Shown: one piece after another, positions 11,810-20,681 of the stretch | Numbering within the stretch: the first letter of the stretch is position 1 | Layout of the letters: each line of letters begins with the position of its first letter | DNA from: Candidatus Magnetocorallium paracelense | GTDB taxonomy: Bacteria; Nitrospirota; Thermodesulfovibrionia; Thermodesulfovibrionales; Magnetobacteriaceae | Length of the DNA: 64,000 nt | Reading direction: 5' to 3' | Assembly: GCA_029001845.1 (NCBI GenBank) | Contig: JAREWP010000010.1 | Coordinates: 22,559-86,558, forward strand | Made by a program: the position numbers and the translations under genes | The notes under the pieces: model-generated | What the model was told of the DNA's origin: nothing | The model's database searches: none | Seen by the model: the letters and a program-made list of their open reading frames with translations, nothing else

Positions 11810-12646
11810 TCACAGGCTTCTGAACAAATCTAAGAGCCTGTTGAGTTCATCTAAGGAATAGTATTCTATCTCGATCTTACCTTTTTTCGTTTTATGGTCG
11901 ATTTTTACTTTGGCGCCAAGGCTTTGTATAAGTTCCTCTTCAATGGATTTGATCTGAGGATCCTTTACAGGAGACGCTTTTTTCCCCTTTTCCCCGGAAG
12001 ATTTAGAGCTTTTTTTGCAAAGCCTTTCTGCTTCTCTCACGCTGAGAGTCTCTTGAACTATTCTGTTTGCTATTTCTATACGCTCTTCCTCGGAAGTTAA
12101 CGATAAAATTGCCTTTGCATGGCCCATGCTCAGTTTATCGGTGCTCACATATTTTTTTACTTCATCAGGAAGATTTAACAGTCTTAAATAGTTTGCAATC
12201 GTAGCCCTGTCTTTCCCGACACGTTTTGCTATATCTTCCTGCTTTAAATAGAATTCATCAACCAGTTTTCTGAATGCATCGGCCGTTTCCATTGCATTGA
12301 GATTTTCTCTCTGAATATTTTCTATAAGCGATAATTCAATGGAATCGTCAGGCTTTTCATCTTTTACCAGGCAGGGCACCTCTTTCAGTCCTGCTTTTAT
12401 AGAGGCGCGCCATCTCCTTTCTCCGGCCAGTATCTCAAAGGAGCCGTCCCCTTTTCTGTAAACTACAATGGGCTGAATTATTCCCTTTTCTGCGATAGAT
12501 GCAGCCAGTTCATTTAGAGAATCCTCGTTAAATGCTTTTCTGGGTTGCTCGGGATTTGGAACAATTCTGCTGACTTCTATGTTAATTATTTCTTCGTTTT
12601 TACCCGGTATAAGCGCATTGAGACCTTTACCTAACGCCTTTTTCAT
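11810..12646 (-). CDS. parB: Chromosome partitioning protein ParB
   Basis: DNA-binding CTPase clamp that loads at parS. The 278-aa protein has the N-terminal ParB/Srx fold with the GERRWRA box (about residue 75), a central helix-turn-helix (QEDIAKRVGKDRATIANYLRLL) and a C-terminal dimerisation segment ending LNRLLDLFRSL. The gene overlaps parA by 20 nt. A parS sequence lies just upstream of parA. Confidence 0.96.
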   Translation of the reverse strand: MKKALGKGLNALIPGKNEEIINIEVSRIVPNPEQPRKAFNEDSLNELAASIAEKGIIQPIVVYRKGDGSFEILAGERRWRASIKAGLKEVPCLVKDEKPDDSIELSLIENIQRENLNAMETADAFRKLVDEFYLKQEDIAKRVGKDRATIANYLRLLNLPDEVKKYVSTDKLSMGHAKAILSLTSEEERIEIANRIVQETLSVREAERLCKKSSKSSGEKGKKASPVKDPQIKSIEEELIQSLGAKVKIDHKTKKGKIEIEYYSLDELNRLLDLFRSL

Positions 12647-13412
12647 TAAGCAACTCCTTTGCGAGGGATATGTAACTCTGAGAGCCTTTTGACTTCTTAT
12701 CGTAATAAATAACTGGTTTACTATGGCTCGGTGCTTCTCCGAGAGTTACGTTGCGAGGAATAATCGTATTAAAAACTTTAGAGCCAAAAAATTTTACAAC
12801 CTCGGCAGCCACCTGCCTGGAAAGAGAGTTTCGCGTATCGTACATCGTCAGGACGATGCCTTCAATGTCAAGGGTTGGATTAAAAGAGTTTTTTACCAAC
12901 TCCAATGTATTTGTAAGCATGCTTAATCCTTCAAGGGCATAATACTCGCATTGAACAGGTATAATAACGCTGTCTGCGGCAACCAGTGCATTTAAAGTTA
13001 ACAGACCGAGGGAGGGCGGACAATCAATAAAAATAAATTCATAGTTGTCTTTTATAGTAATAAGCGCATCTGCAAGGAGCCACTCCCTTTTTTCTTTGTC
13101 CACCAACTCCATCTCTACTGCAAGTAAATCCAGAGATGAAGGCGCAATATAGAGTTTATCAAAATCAGTATCGATAATTATCTCGATTATATTGCACTGT
13201 GAGAGATAAACATTGTAAATATTCTTTTTTTGACTCTTTTTATCGATACCAAGGCCGCTGGTTGTATTGCATTGAGGATCTGAATCGATAACAAGAATGT
13301 TTCCACCGGTGGCTGCAACTGAGGCTGCAAGATTTATCGCTGTTGTTGTTTTTCCAACACCGCCCTTTTGGTTAGCTATAGATATAATTTTTCCCACATG
13401 ATTTTTTAACAT
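12627..13412 (-). CDS. parA: Chromosome partitioning ATPase ParA/Soj
   Basis: Deviant Walker A ATPase (IANQKGGVGKTTTAINLA) with DSDPQCN and FIDCPPSLG motifs, the partner of ParB in chromosome segregation. I place the start at ATG 13412 (MLKNHVGKIIS). The frame stays open to 13439 but those residues do not look conserved. There is no clear Shine-Dalgarno for either start. It is followed by parB with a 20-nt overlap and preceded by the large parS-containing palindrome. Confidence 0.95.
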   Translation of the reverse strand: MLKNHVGKIISIANQKGGVGKTTTAINLAASVAATGGNILVIDSDPQCNTTSGLGIDKKSQKKNIYNVYLSQCNIIEIIIDTDFDKLYIAPSSLDLLAVEMELVDKEKREWLLADALITIKDNYEFIFIDCPPSLGLLTLNALVAADSVIIPVQCEYYALEGLSMLTNTLELVKNSFNPTLDIEGIVLTMYDTRNSLSRQVAAEVVKFFGSKVFNTIIPRNVTLGEAPSHSKPVIYYDKKSKGSQSYISLAKELLNEKGVR

Positions 13413-13452
13413 AAATGGTATATAAAAGTGAAGGAACAATTTTTTCTAAGTC

Positions 13453-13516
13453 AAAAACAAAAGGGGATCATCCGGATGTTCCACGTGGAACATCCGGATG
13501 ATTCCCTTTTGTTTTT
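13453..13516. repeat. 64-nt near-perfect palindrome containing parS
   Basis: The centre lies between 13484 and 13485. Every position from 13453 to 13516 pairs with its mirror except one G-T (13466/13503), so the arms are 32 nt with no loop. The outer part ends in A-tracts and T-tracts on both strands, as in a bidirectional terminator, and the core is parS. It sits between the TatD-radical SAM gene and parA. Confidence 0.9.
13477..13492. promoter_or_regulatory. parS centromere-like site
   Basis: TGTTCCACGTGGAACA is a perfect 16-bp palindrome matching the bacterial parS consensus (TGTTnCACGTGnAACA). It lies 65 nt upstream of parA. Position and sequence make this the local ParB loading site with high probability. 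Confidence 0.92.
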
Positions 13517-13522
13517 AAGCTA

Positions 13523-14884
13523 TTATCCTACTACATCGAGTTTTCTTAATCTAAAATTGACACCGAGTTTTTTCGCAATCTTTTTGCATTCAACAATATC
13601 TACTCTGCTCTCGTCAACAACAGTAACAGTAACGTCGGGAATATGGGCTGTTGACAACTTTATAAAATCAATTACGCCTGTATATGCATGATTTAAAGCA
13701 GGATGACAAATATTATTGTAAGTTTCTTCATTATGAGCATCAAGGCTTATCGATATGCTGTCTACAACTCCTGAAAGCTCCGGTAAAATATTGCGCTTGT
13801 TTATTATATTGCCCTGTCCGTTCGTATTGATTCTGACTGAACCGCCATTTTGTTTAATCCATTGAGAAACTTCTTTTATTGTATCAAGTCTGAGTAAGGG
13901 TTCTCCATAGCCGCAAAAAACTATCTCTTTGTAATCCAGAGGATTATCAATTTCCTTTACAATTTCTTTGATAGTAGGTTCATGGGACAATCTTAAATTA
14001 TGGCCTTTAACAAAATCCTTTTGAAATCTGACGCAAAAGATACACTCGTTAGTGCATCGATTTGTGAGGTTAATATATAATGAGTCTCTGATTTTATAGG
14101 TAATTTTACCGTTTTGAGGTATTTGAGAGATATTGAATAGTTTTTTTGCGTTTAAAGTGGTGATTCTGTAAATATCTTCTATACTGACATCTCTGGTTTG
14201 AGCTATTAATTTTGCCGTGTGTATTATATAGGAAGGTTCGTTTCTCCTGCCTCTAAAAGGGACTGGGGAGAGGTAAGGGGCATCGGTCTCTATGAGGAGA
14301 TAATCATCGGGAATTGTTTTTACTACTTCTCTCTGTTTTACAGCTTTTTTGAAAGTGACAGTACCGGCAAAGGAGATGTAGAATCCCATGGATATGGCGG
14401 CTTTTGCAATATCTTCATTGCCGGAAAAGCAGTGAAAAACGCCCTTATCGGCGCCTAAAGACTCAAGAATCCTCAATGTATCGTTGTCAGCCTCTCTTGA
14501 GTGTATTATCAATGGCAAATCAATTTCCTGAGAAAGTTCTATATGTCTTTTAAATACTTCCTTCTGTGTCTCTCTAGGAGAGTTGTCATAATGAAAATCC
14601 AGTCCTGTCTCACCTACAGCCAGGACATGTTTATTTTTACACATTTTTTTTAATGAGGTATATGTAGAAGAATTAACTGACTTCGCTTCGTGGGGATGAA
14701 TACCAATTGCCGCATAAATAAAAGAGTTGTTCTCAGAAAGTTTCAATACCTTTGCCGTGCTGTTATAATCGTAACTAACAGTTATTAATGCCTCGATTCC
14801 GGCATCGATTGCTCTTTGAATAACAGAATGACGGTCGTTATCAAAGGGCTTCATATCCAGATGACAATGGGTATCTATAAGCAT
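13523..14884 (-). CDS. TatD-family deoxyribonuclease fused to a TatD-linked radical SAM domain
   Basis: The 453-aa protein has two domains. Residues 1-255 form a TatD metal hydrolase (IDTHCHLD, IGIHPHE, VGETGLDFHY, IHSREA, HCFSG, ETDAPYLSP). Residues 270-453 form a small radical SAM domain with the CTNECIFC cysteine motif and GYGEPLLR. The two are usually adjacent genes. Here they are one polypeptide joined through KITYKIRDSLYINLTNRC. TatD has 3'-5' exonuclease/DNase activity. The radical SAM partner's reaction is unknown. Confidence 0.9.
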   Translation of the reverse strand: MLIDTHCHLDMKPFDNDRHSVIQRAIDAGIEALITVSYDYNSTAKVLKLSENNSFIYAAIGIHPHEAKSVNSSTYTSLKKMCKNKHVLAVGETGLDFHYDNSPRETQKEVFKRHIELSQEIDLPLIIHSREADNDTLRILESLGADKGVFHCFSGNEDIAKAAISMGFYISFAGTVTFKKAVKQREVVKTIPDDYLLIETDAPYLSPVPFRGRRNEPSYIIHTAKLIAQTRDVSIEDIYRITTLNAKKLFNISQIPQNGKITYKIRDSLYINLTNRCTNECIFCVRFQKDFVKGHNLRLSHEPTIKEIVKEIDNPLDYKEIVFCGYGEPLLRLDTIKEVSQWIKQNGGSVRINTNGQGNIINKRNILPELSGVVDSISISLDAHNEETYNNICHPALNHAYTGVIDFIKLSTAHIPDVTVTVVDESRVDIVECKKIAKKLGVNFRLRKLDVVG

Positions 14885-15021
14885 ATACAGAAGATATGTA
14901 ATTATTCAGGTAAATAGACTGAAGGCTATCTGGTAAAATATGAGTAATCAGTAAAACATTGAGTCTTTTGTTAGTCACTACTTAGGTACTGTGACTTGTC
15001 ATAAATTATCAGCACGGAGAC

Positions 15022-15816
15022 TTAGATAATTACAGTTACATTCCTCTTTAGTGAAAGATAAGTCTTGTATAATACCAAGCATGCCAGAGAAAGAAAGAAA
15101 CCCTCCATTATGGCGGAGCCGACAATACCGATAAAGGGGATATTGAATAAAAACGCATCGATTATCTCTAAAAGAATTTTAGCAGAGAAGAGGGCTATAA
15201 AGATTAGAAAGCTTTTTCTGAAGTTTTCTTTAATTATCTGAACACTCTGCTTCAAGGAGTGTATTGTCTCGGTGTTTTCATGAATAATCAGTACAAAGGT
15301 GTACATAAAAATAAAAAGCACTACAAAACCGGGCAACAGGTAGAGAAACATTCCGATAATAAACAGGGTCGCAATAATAAATGCAGAAAGCATTAGTTTG
15401 TTAAGGTTACTAATTGTGTTACGGAAACCGGTCTGAAGGGAACACTCCCCTTTATGTAAGAGGTCATTGTACATAGAAAGCACCATACCGATGGAAAACA
15501 CGACAAGGAAGGAGTTTATTAAAAAGAGCTTAAAAAGAAATTTTAGAAAATCGTTGAGTTGAGTCTTGTTCATTTTGATAGGTATAGAAGAAGCTGAGAA
15601 GTCGACAGTCTCTTCCTCCTCCTGCTGAAAGACTTTGTCCTGCTGTTCGATTGGCGTAGTTTGTTGTAGGATAAAGTCATTTGGAGTTGTACCGTCACTC
15701 ATGAGCATTGTAATAAGCACCATCAGGAGAGATACTGTAATCGTAGGTATCGCGATTATCTTGTTTTTTAATAATGTGTCAATGGCTTCACTGAATATTG
15801 CTCTTTGATAATTCAT
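15022..15816 (-). CDS. Multi-pass membrane protein of unknown function
   Basis: A 264-aa protein. One helix lies at about 22-40, then a polar, Glu-rich extracytoplasmic loop (QQEEEETVDF), then four or five more membrane segments from about 95 to 250. The TLLKNKIIAIPTI start and the overall pattern resemble YciC/DUF975-like proteins, but I cannot assign a family. It stands alone, with about 135 nt to the TatD gene downstream. Confidence 0.7.
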   Translation of the reverse strand: MNYQRAIFSEAIDTLLKNKIIAIPTITVSLLMVLITMLMSDGTTPNDFILQQTTPIEQQDKVFQQEEEETVDFSASSIPIKMNKTQLNDFLKFLFKLFLINSFLVVFSIGMVLSMYNDLLHKGECSLQTGFRNTISNLNKLMLSAFIIATLFIIGMFLYLLPGFVVLFIFMYTFVLIIHENTETIHSLKQSVQIIKENFRKSFLIFIALFSAKILLEIIDAFLFNIPFIGIVGSAIMEGFFLSLACLVLYKTYLSLKRNVTVII

Positions 15817-16396
15817 TTTACCTCACAGGGGGTGTTGTTAACATATATTATATCCTAAACAGCAAAAAATGTGTAAATGTAAATTGTCAGAGATTGTTTG
15901 GAGGTGTAAAAAGAATCAAATAAATGAAGAAGAGAGTGGAAGAGGATGGTACGTAGTGTTTAGTCGCTTAGAGATTCTATATTGACTGTTTTTGTTTATC
16001 AACGTTTTAAAATAAGATAAAAGTGTAGTAGCGTAAAGAAAAGAAGAAGTACCGGTAATGATAAATTGACAATCCTTAAATCGTCAATGAAAATAGTTTC
16101 TTAAAAAAAATCGTGTGTAAAAAGGTCTAAATTTTTTATTTATATCTTACAGCCTGTTGATTTATGGCGCAAAACGTGTTTGGCTCCGACTTATCCGGGT
16201 TAATTTTTACTGACTTGATATTTAAAATCTTTCCTTGAATCTCTGGTTATAGTATAATAAATAAGATTTTCACAGGTCAGCCTTCAGCTAAGGAAAGAAT
16301 TGATGTTATGCCAAAATAAGCTTCACCTTATGGGTGAATCTGTTTAACCATAAAGTGTTGCAATTAAAGAGCTGATAGCTGACAGCTAAATGCTGT
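15817..16396. other. 580-bp AT-rich intergenic region
   Basis: Lies between the start of the membrane protein gene and the end of rimO. No reading frame or RNA gene stands out. Near 16365-16395 there are overlapping AGCTGATAGCTGACAGCT-type repeats, and similar short motifs occur near 38080 and 51525. A 30-nt stretch near 16108 resembles one upstream of kdsB near 11758. Confidence 0.4.
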
Positions 16397-17683
16397 TTAG
16401 GATAATAACTTTCCTGTCAGATCGTACTCTGCCGCGCCTGTTATCGTGACTCTTAAAAAATCAGTCTTATTTTGTGCATAACCGTCAATTATAACATTGC
16501 CGTCTATTTCAGGGGCATGGCTGTAGAGCCTGGCAATGGTTTGATTGTAATCAGCTTCGTCGATGAGTGCTTTAAATTCTCTTCCAACAAAACGCTTGTT
16601 TCGCTCTTTAGCAATCGCAACCTGCAGAGACATGAGTTCGTGAATTCTTTTTTTAATAAAAACATCGGAAATTTTATGAGGTAATAAAGAGGCCGGCGTA
16701 CCTTCCTCGTCTGAATAACCAAACACTCCGAGCCTGTCTATTTCCGCTTCTTCTATAAAAGACAGAAGAGCTGAAAATTCTTTCCTGGTTTCGCCGGGAA
16801 AACCGACGATAAAGGAAGATCTCAATACTAAATCAGGCAGAGCAGCTCGTAAGGATTTTATCATGTCTATATAGAAACTTCTTGTTCCGCCTCTTCCCAT
16901 CTCTTTCAGTATCTTGTCCTCTGAATGCTGGAAAGGTATATCCAGATATTTGCAGACTTTTTCTTCGGAATAGACTGCATCTATAAGATCATCTCCGATG
17001 GAAGTGGGGTACAGATACATCAGCCTTATCCAGAAATCTCCGGAAATCGAAGCCAGCTCTTTTACAAGTCGTGCAAGGGAGTAATCAATGTCATGGCCGT
17101 AACTTGTAATATCCTGAGCGATAAGTATAAGTTCTTTTCGACCGTCCGATATTGCTTTTTCTGCTTTTTTTAGAATTCTATCGGGAGACTCGCTTCTGTA
17201 TTTCCCCCTGATAGATGGTATAACGCAAAATGAGCATCGCCTGTCACAGCCTTCGGCTATTTTCAAATAAATAAAAAGCTCACTCTCCGACAGGCAATGC
17301 TTGATATTTTCCGATTGTTTTCTCCCGGTTGGCCGATGAGACAGAAGAAATTGCTTGCATGAGTCAACTATATTACTCTCCTGATCGATGCCCCAGAGAG
17401 CATCGATCTCAGGAATCTCTCTTTCCAACTCTTCTTTGTATCTTTGTGCAAGACAACCAAAGACTATAATCTTTTTGCCATTCTCCTTATACTCGATGCA
17501 GTTAAGAATCTCGTTGACTGACTCTTCTCTGGCCTCTTTTATGAAGCCGCATGTATTAACAAGTATTACATCAGCATCATCGGGAGATTCTGTGCAGGTA
17601 ATTCCTTCCTCTGTTAACAGCTTAACAAGATTATTTGAGTCTGCGCTGTTTTTAGGGCAACCAAGAGTAATTATGGAAACCAT
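16397..17683 (-). CDS. rimO: Ribosomal protein S12 methylthiotransferase RimO
   Basis: Radical SAM methylthiotransferase that modifies an Asp of ribosomal protein S12. The order is a UPF0004 domain (SIITLGCPKNSADSN with first cluster Cys; VNTCGFI; FGCLAQRY), a radical SAM core with CDRRCSFCVIPSIRGKYRS (about residue 147), and a C-terminal TRAM domain. The 428-aa length is normal. LGCPKNSADS is the RimO rather than the MiaB variant. It lies 19 nt downstream of a small secreted-protein gene. Confidence 0.95.
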   Translation of the reverse strand: MVSIITLGCPKNSADSNNLVKLLTEEGITCTESPDDADVILVNTCGFIKEAREESVNEILNCIEYKENGKKIIVFGCLAQRYKEELEREIPEIDALWGIDQESNIVDSCKQFLLSHRPTGRKQSENIKHCLSESELFIYLKIAEGCDRRCSFCVIPSIRGKYRSESPDRILKKAEKAISDGRKELILIAQDITSYGHDIDYSLARLVKELASISGDFWIRLMYLYPTSIGDDLIDAVYSEEKVCKYLDIPFQHSEDKILKEMGRGGTRSFYIDMIKSLRAALPDLVLRSSFIVGFPGETRKEFSALLSFIEEAEIDRLGVFGYSDEEGTPASLLPHKISDVFIKKRIHELMSLQVAIAKERNKRFVGREFKALIDEADYNQTIARLYSHAPEIDGNVIIDGYAQNKTDFLRVTITGAAEYDLTGKLLS

Positions 17684-17702
17684 TATCTACTTACCGAGTC
17701 TG

Positions 17703-18068
17703 TCATTTACCGGTGAAATTAGCACCAAGGACTTTTCCATATTGACTGAGAAAAATAAAAAGAGTCTTTTTACTCTCATCCTTTTCCTTAGGATTAGAGT
17801 ATGAAACCACCCATTCCAGCTCATTAGCAAATTTTTTTTGTGTTACTTTGCTTATTTTCGCCTCGAGCCAGGTCTTGTTGATTTTCTCCTTTTCAACCAG
17901 TTTTTCGATCATAAAGTGGGCAAAGGTCCTGGCCTGCTCTTCTCCAATAGGCATGCCTGCATCTTTATATAAAAGATACATATCGCTGTGGTCGCCTTCA
18001 TGGGAAAAGAGACCTCCAGGTAATAAAAACAGTAGAGATATGAGTAGAACAATATTTTTTTTAAACAT
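17703..18068 (-). CDS. Small secreted protein (DUF6488-like)
   Basis: The 121-aa product has a clear signal peptide (KKNIVLLISLLFLLPGGLFS) followed by HEGDHSDMYLL and a mixed alpha/beta domain ending FIFLSQYGKVLGANFTGK. It resembles small periplasmic proteins often found near metal-efflux genes, which share the HEGDH-type N-terminus. The start ATG 18068 has a good GGAGG site. It is probably cotranscribed with rimO. Confidence 0.65.
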   Translation of the reverse strand: MFKKNIVLLISLLFLLPGGLFSHEGDHSDMYLLYKDAGMPIGEEQARTFAHFMIEKLVEKEKINKTWLEAKISKVTQKKFANELEWVVSYSNPKEKDESKKTLFIFLSQYGKVLGANFTGK

Positions 18069-18252
18069 TTTATTCCTCCAAATTTTTTATTGTGATGGGT
18101 TTTTAAAGCGAGGTTGATTTCCTTTTTAATTGCCTTTTTAAAAATGTTTTTTATTTCGGCTCTGTTGTTAAACATAATACTCTCCTGTTGAACCGGATTA
18201 TGTTCATCGTGTGTATACCGAATGATATACCATAATATGTGCGGACCATGAA

Positions 18253-18678
18253 TTATAAAAGAGGAGGAGAAAGACCTGAAAAGGTTTTTGAGCTTTCATG
18301 CTTATGTTTGATTGATTGTAAATTTTCGGCAGGCTTTGCGGCGTTTTTCATGTATGTCAATAAAAACGTAACTGCGACGCAAAGGAAGGCCCAAAGCTTA
18401 AACGATTTGTAATCGATTCGATTTACATAAAAGAGGTTGTCCTTAACATGTATATGACTTGTATGTGTTTGACCTCCGTCGATATCGGTGCTATAAGTTT
18501 TGTGAAAATGTTTGGTTGAATGATGAAATGGAAAAGCGGATATGTCATGATCATGTAAATCAAGATGGTCTTTGCCCTTATGGGTGTGATATACAGGAGC
18601 GATTATTGCAATGAGAAGGTAAAAAAAAAGTAGTCTGCTGCAAAGGATGTTTATTTCACTTGTATTCTTTATTAACAT
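18253..18678 (-). CDS. Histidine-rich membrane protein
   Basis: The 141-aa protein has a membrane helix at about 14-30, a periplasmic stretch rich in His and Asp (HTHKGKDHLDLHDHD, HHSTKHFH, HTSHIH), a second helix at about 93-110 and a short tail. The His clusters suggest binding of Zn, Ni or Co. It begins 5 nt after the lipoprotein gene and so belongs to the cyclase-deacetylase operon. I do not recognise the family. Confidence 0.65.
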   Translation of the reverse strand: MLIKNTSEINILCSRLLFFYLLIAIIAPVYHTHKGKDHLDLHDHDISAFPFHHSTKHFHKTYSTDIDGGQTHTSHIHVKDNLFYVNRIDYKSFKLWAFLCVAVTFLLTYMKNAAKPAENLQSIKHKHESSKTFSGLSPPLL

Positions 18679-18683
18679 ACTCT

Positions 18684-19691
18684 CTATTTCGTTGCTTTCA
18701 ATTTTTCAAGAAGATTTCCGGCTTTAATCAGGCCCTTTCTTGCCTCCTTATGATCAGCATTGTATTTGAGTGCTTCTTCCCACTCTCTGATCGCCTTTCC
18801 AAGTTGTTCGTTCATAAAAAAACTAACCCCCCTTTGGTAATGGAGTTCAGCTTGTTTTTTTATCTTTCTGCCTGCCATGGAAAGCAGAGCTTTGACGTCT
18901 TTATAACTCTTTCTTACATTTTCGAGTATTTTAACGGACTCTAAATAATTTTTCTTAAATAAAAGATTTTTGCCCATTTGATAATAGGATCGGTTTATTA
19001 AATTTTCGGCTTCTTTGCCAAAAGTTTTGTCGTGAAGGAGCTTTTCGGCAGTCGATATTGCCTCAAAATACTTTTTCGCCCTGTAGTTGCTTTCCGCTTC
19101 TTTCAGAAGCTCTTTTGTATTAACCAGAAAAATCGAATCGATTACAGGCAGCTTTAAAACTGTGCCCTCCTCGATTACGCTGTCATTGCAAAGGTCATTG
19201 AAATAGGATATTATAAAATCCATATCAGGGGCTTTATACACGACAGAAGCTATTTTACTCAACGTATCGCCTTTGACTGTTCTATACTCTTTATAATTCG
19301 TTTTAATGGAAACTTCCTTTAAGTACTTCAATGCCTTTGCATTGTCAGGATCGTATCGAAGAGAAGTTAAAAACTCCTTTTTCGCTTTGCTGAAAGATTT
19401 CTTTTTTCTATACTCCGATCCCTTTTGAATATGCTCTCTGCTCCTCCTGGAGATATCGGAGTTTAACGAAGCAATCTTTTCGTCGATTGTACTGCTTTCC
19501 ATAGACTTTGAAGAAGCAATTTCAAGATATATTTTCGCCTTACTAAGCTCCCCCTGTCTCTCAAACTCCTCGGCTCTTTTTACATAAGGATTCCCGGCAG
19601 GTGTAAAGCTGTCATCAGTCTGCGATACCTGTGTGGTCTGACAGCCCCAGAGAGTGATTAATGCAATAAGATGTAAAAGTATCCGTTTTAT
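18684..19691 (-). CDS. LysM/TPR lipoprotein, apparently starting at AUA
   Basis: The first ATG in frame is at 19502, but the frame continues upstream with a lipoprotein signal peptide, KRILLHLIALITLWGC, whose Cys would be lipidated. The only position for a start is ATA at 19689-19691. It overlaps the deacetylase stop as ATAA and has GGAGG seven bases before it. Beyond the signal the protein has TPR-like helical repeats (about 50-130 and 190-335) and a LysM-like segment (YRTVKGDTLSKIASVVY). It is probably a cell-wall-associated periplasmic scaffold. If AUA does not work, translation from 19502 would yield a truncated cytoplasmic form. Confidence 0.7.
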   Translation of the reverse strand: MKRILLHLIALITLWGCQTTQVSQTDDSFTPAGNPYVKRAEEFERQGELSKAKIYLEIASSKSMESSTIDEKIASLNSDISRRSREHIQKGSEYRKKKSFSKAKKEFLTSLRYDPDNAKALKYLKEVSIKTNYKEYRTVKGDTLSKIASVVYKAPDMDFIISYFNDLCNDSVIEEGTVLKLPVIDSIFLVNTKELLKEAESNYRAKKYFEAISTAEKLLHDKTFGKEAENLINRSYYQMGKNLLFKKNYLESVKILENVRKSYKDVKALLSMAGRKIKKQAELHYQRGVSFFMNEQLGKAIREWEEALKYNADHKEARKGLIKAGNLLEKLKATK

Positions 19692-20668
19692 TTCAGTTCC
19701 TCCTTTTTAAAGACCTCTAATACCTTTTTAAAGTCTTTTATATCGTAATCGCCGTATATCATCGAGCGTTTAATTCGGTACTTGTCAGTAAAAAAAGGAT
19801 TTGTTCCCCGCCTGACTGTGAATGCGCTCTTATATCCGAGTTTTTGCAAATTGGCAATCAGTAAATCGTTTGTAGCTCCATAAGGATAGGCCAGATGTTG
19901 GCATTGGCGGTCAATTTTTTTCTTAATTAACTTCCGTGGCGCTTCCAATTCTTTGAGAATATCATCAAAAAAATCTCTAAAGGATTCCTCCTTTTTAAGT
20001 ATGCTCAGATTACGGTGAGTCTTTGAATGACATTGGATATCAATACCATTGTTATATAACTCCTTTACATCTTCCCAGGTCAGGGCATGTCTGGTGCCAA
20101 TCAGATCGGTATAAATAAAGATAGTAGCCGGAAAATCATATTTTTTTAAAACAGGAAAGGCGTTTACATATTGTGTTTTCCAGCCGTCGTCAAAAGTTAT
20201 TACAACTGATTTTTTAGGAATGCCCTCCTTAAAATCGAGAAAGTTCAGGAACTGTTCGACCGTTATAACGGAATAACCATTCTCTTTAAGATATCTCATC
20301 TGTTGCTCGAATCTCTCTTTAGGCAGGTCCATTTTAGAGACTTTACCGTCAGAGATTCTGTGATAGGACAGGACCGGTACAGTCTGATAACCATTGGGGG
20401 ACAGTCCGCCTCTTTTATATGGACGTAAAGGAACAATGACTTCGTCAGCAGGCTTAAGAGTTTGCATGTTATTGAATTCAGAGATAATCCATCCCCTGGA
20501 AGAGTCTTCAAGGTATCTTTCGGCAAGGGAGGAGAAATCGTCTTTAGGCATTGTTCGAACAATTAAAAAATTATCATAAGTCTGCATTTCGGGTGTTGTG
20601 ACGCAGGACGAAGTAATTGTTAAAAATAAGGTAAGTAAAATTATATATAAAAAAAAATTATTCATCAT
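19688..20668 (-). CDS. Polysaccharide deacetylase lipoprotein (NodB fold) with LysM-like N-terminus
   Basis: A 326-aa carbohydrate esterase 4 family member. It has a lipoprotein signal ending TSSC (residue 22), a LysM-like segment (SLAERYLEDSSRGWIISEFN ... LKPADEVIVP), then the NodB domain with TFDDGW (catalytic base and metal Asp) and HSKTH (metal His pair), and LAYPYG further on. It likely removes acetyl groups from a peptidoglycan or exopolysaccharide in the periplasm. It starts 13 nt after the nucleotide cyclase gene and its stop overlaps the next gene. Confidence 0.88.
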   Translation of the reverse strand: MMNNFFLYIILLTLFLTITSSCVTTPEMQTYDNFLIVRTMPKDDFSSLAERYLEDSSRGWIISEFNNMQTLKPADEVIVPLRPYKRGGLSPNGYQTVPVLSYHRISDGKVSKMDLPKERFEQQMRYLKENGYSVITVEQFLNFLDFKEGIPKKSVVITFDDGWKTQYVNAFPVLKKYDFPATIFIYTDLIGTRHALTWEDVKELYNNGIDIQCHSKTHRNLSILKKEESFRDFFDDILKELEAPRKLIKKKIDRQCQHLAYPYGATNDLLIANLQKLGYKSAFTVRRGTNPFFTDKYRIKRSMIYGDYDIKDFKKVLEVFKKEELK

Positions 20669-20681
20669 ATCACATTCTTTG

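Noticed and set aside
11758..16142. Similar 23-nt stretches near 11758 and 16108 (aaatcgtg-gtaaa-aggtct)
   Set aside because: They stand in different contexts and at different distances from genes. The match could be chance in AT-rich DNA.
17909..18175. 88-codon frame overlapping the DUF6488-like gene, with AGGAGAG before its start
   Set aside because: Most of it is a shadow of the secreted protein gene. The first 36 codons have a fair ribosome site but no domain. A leader peptide is possible but unsupported.
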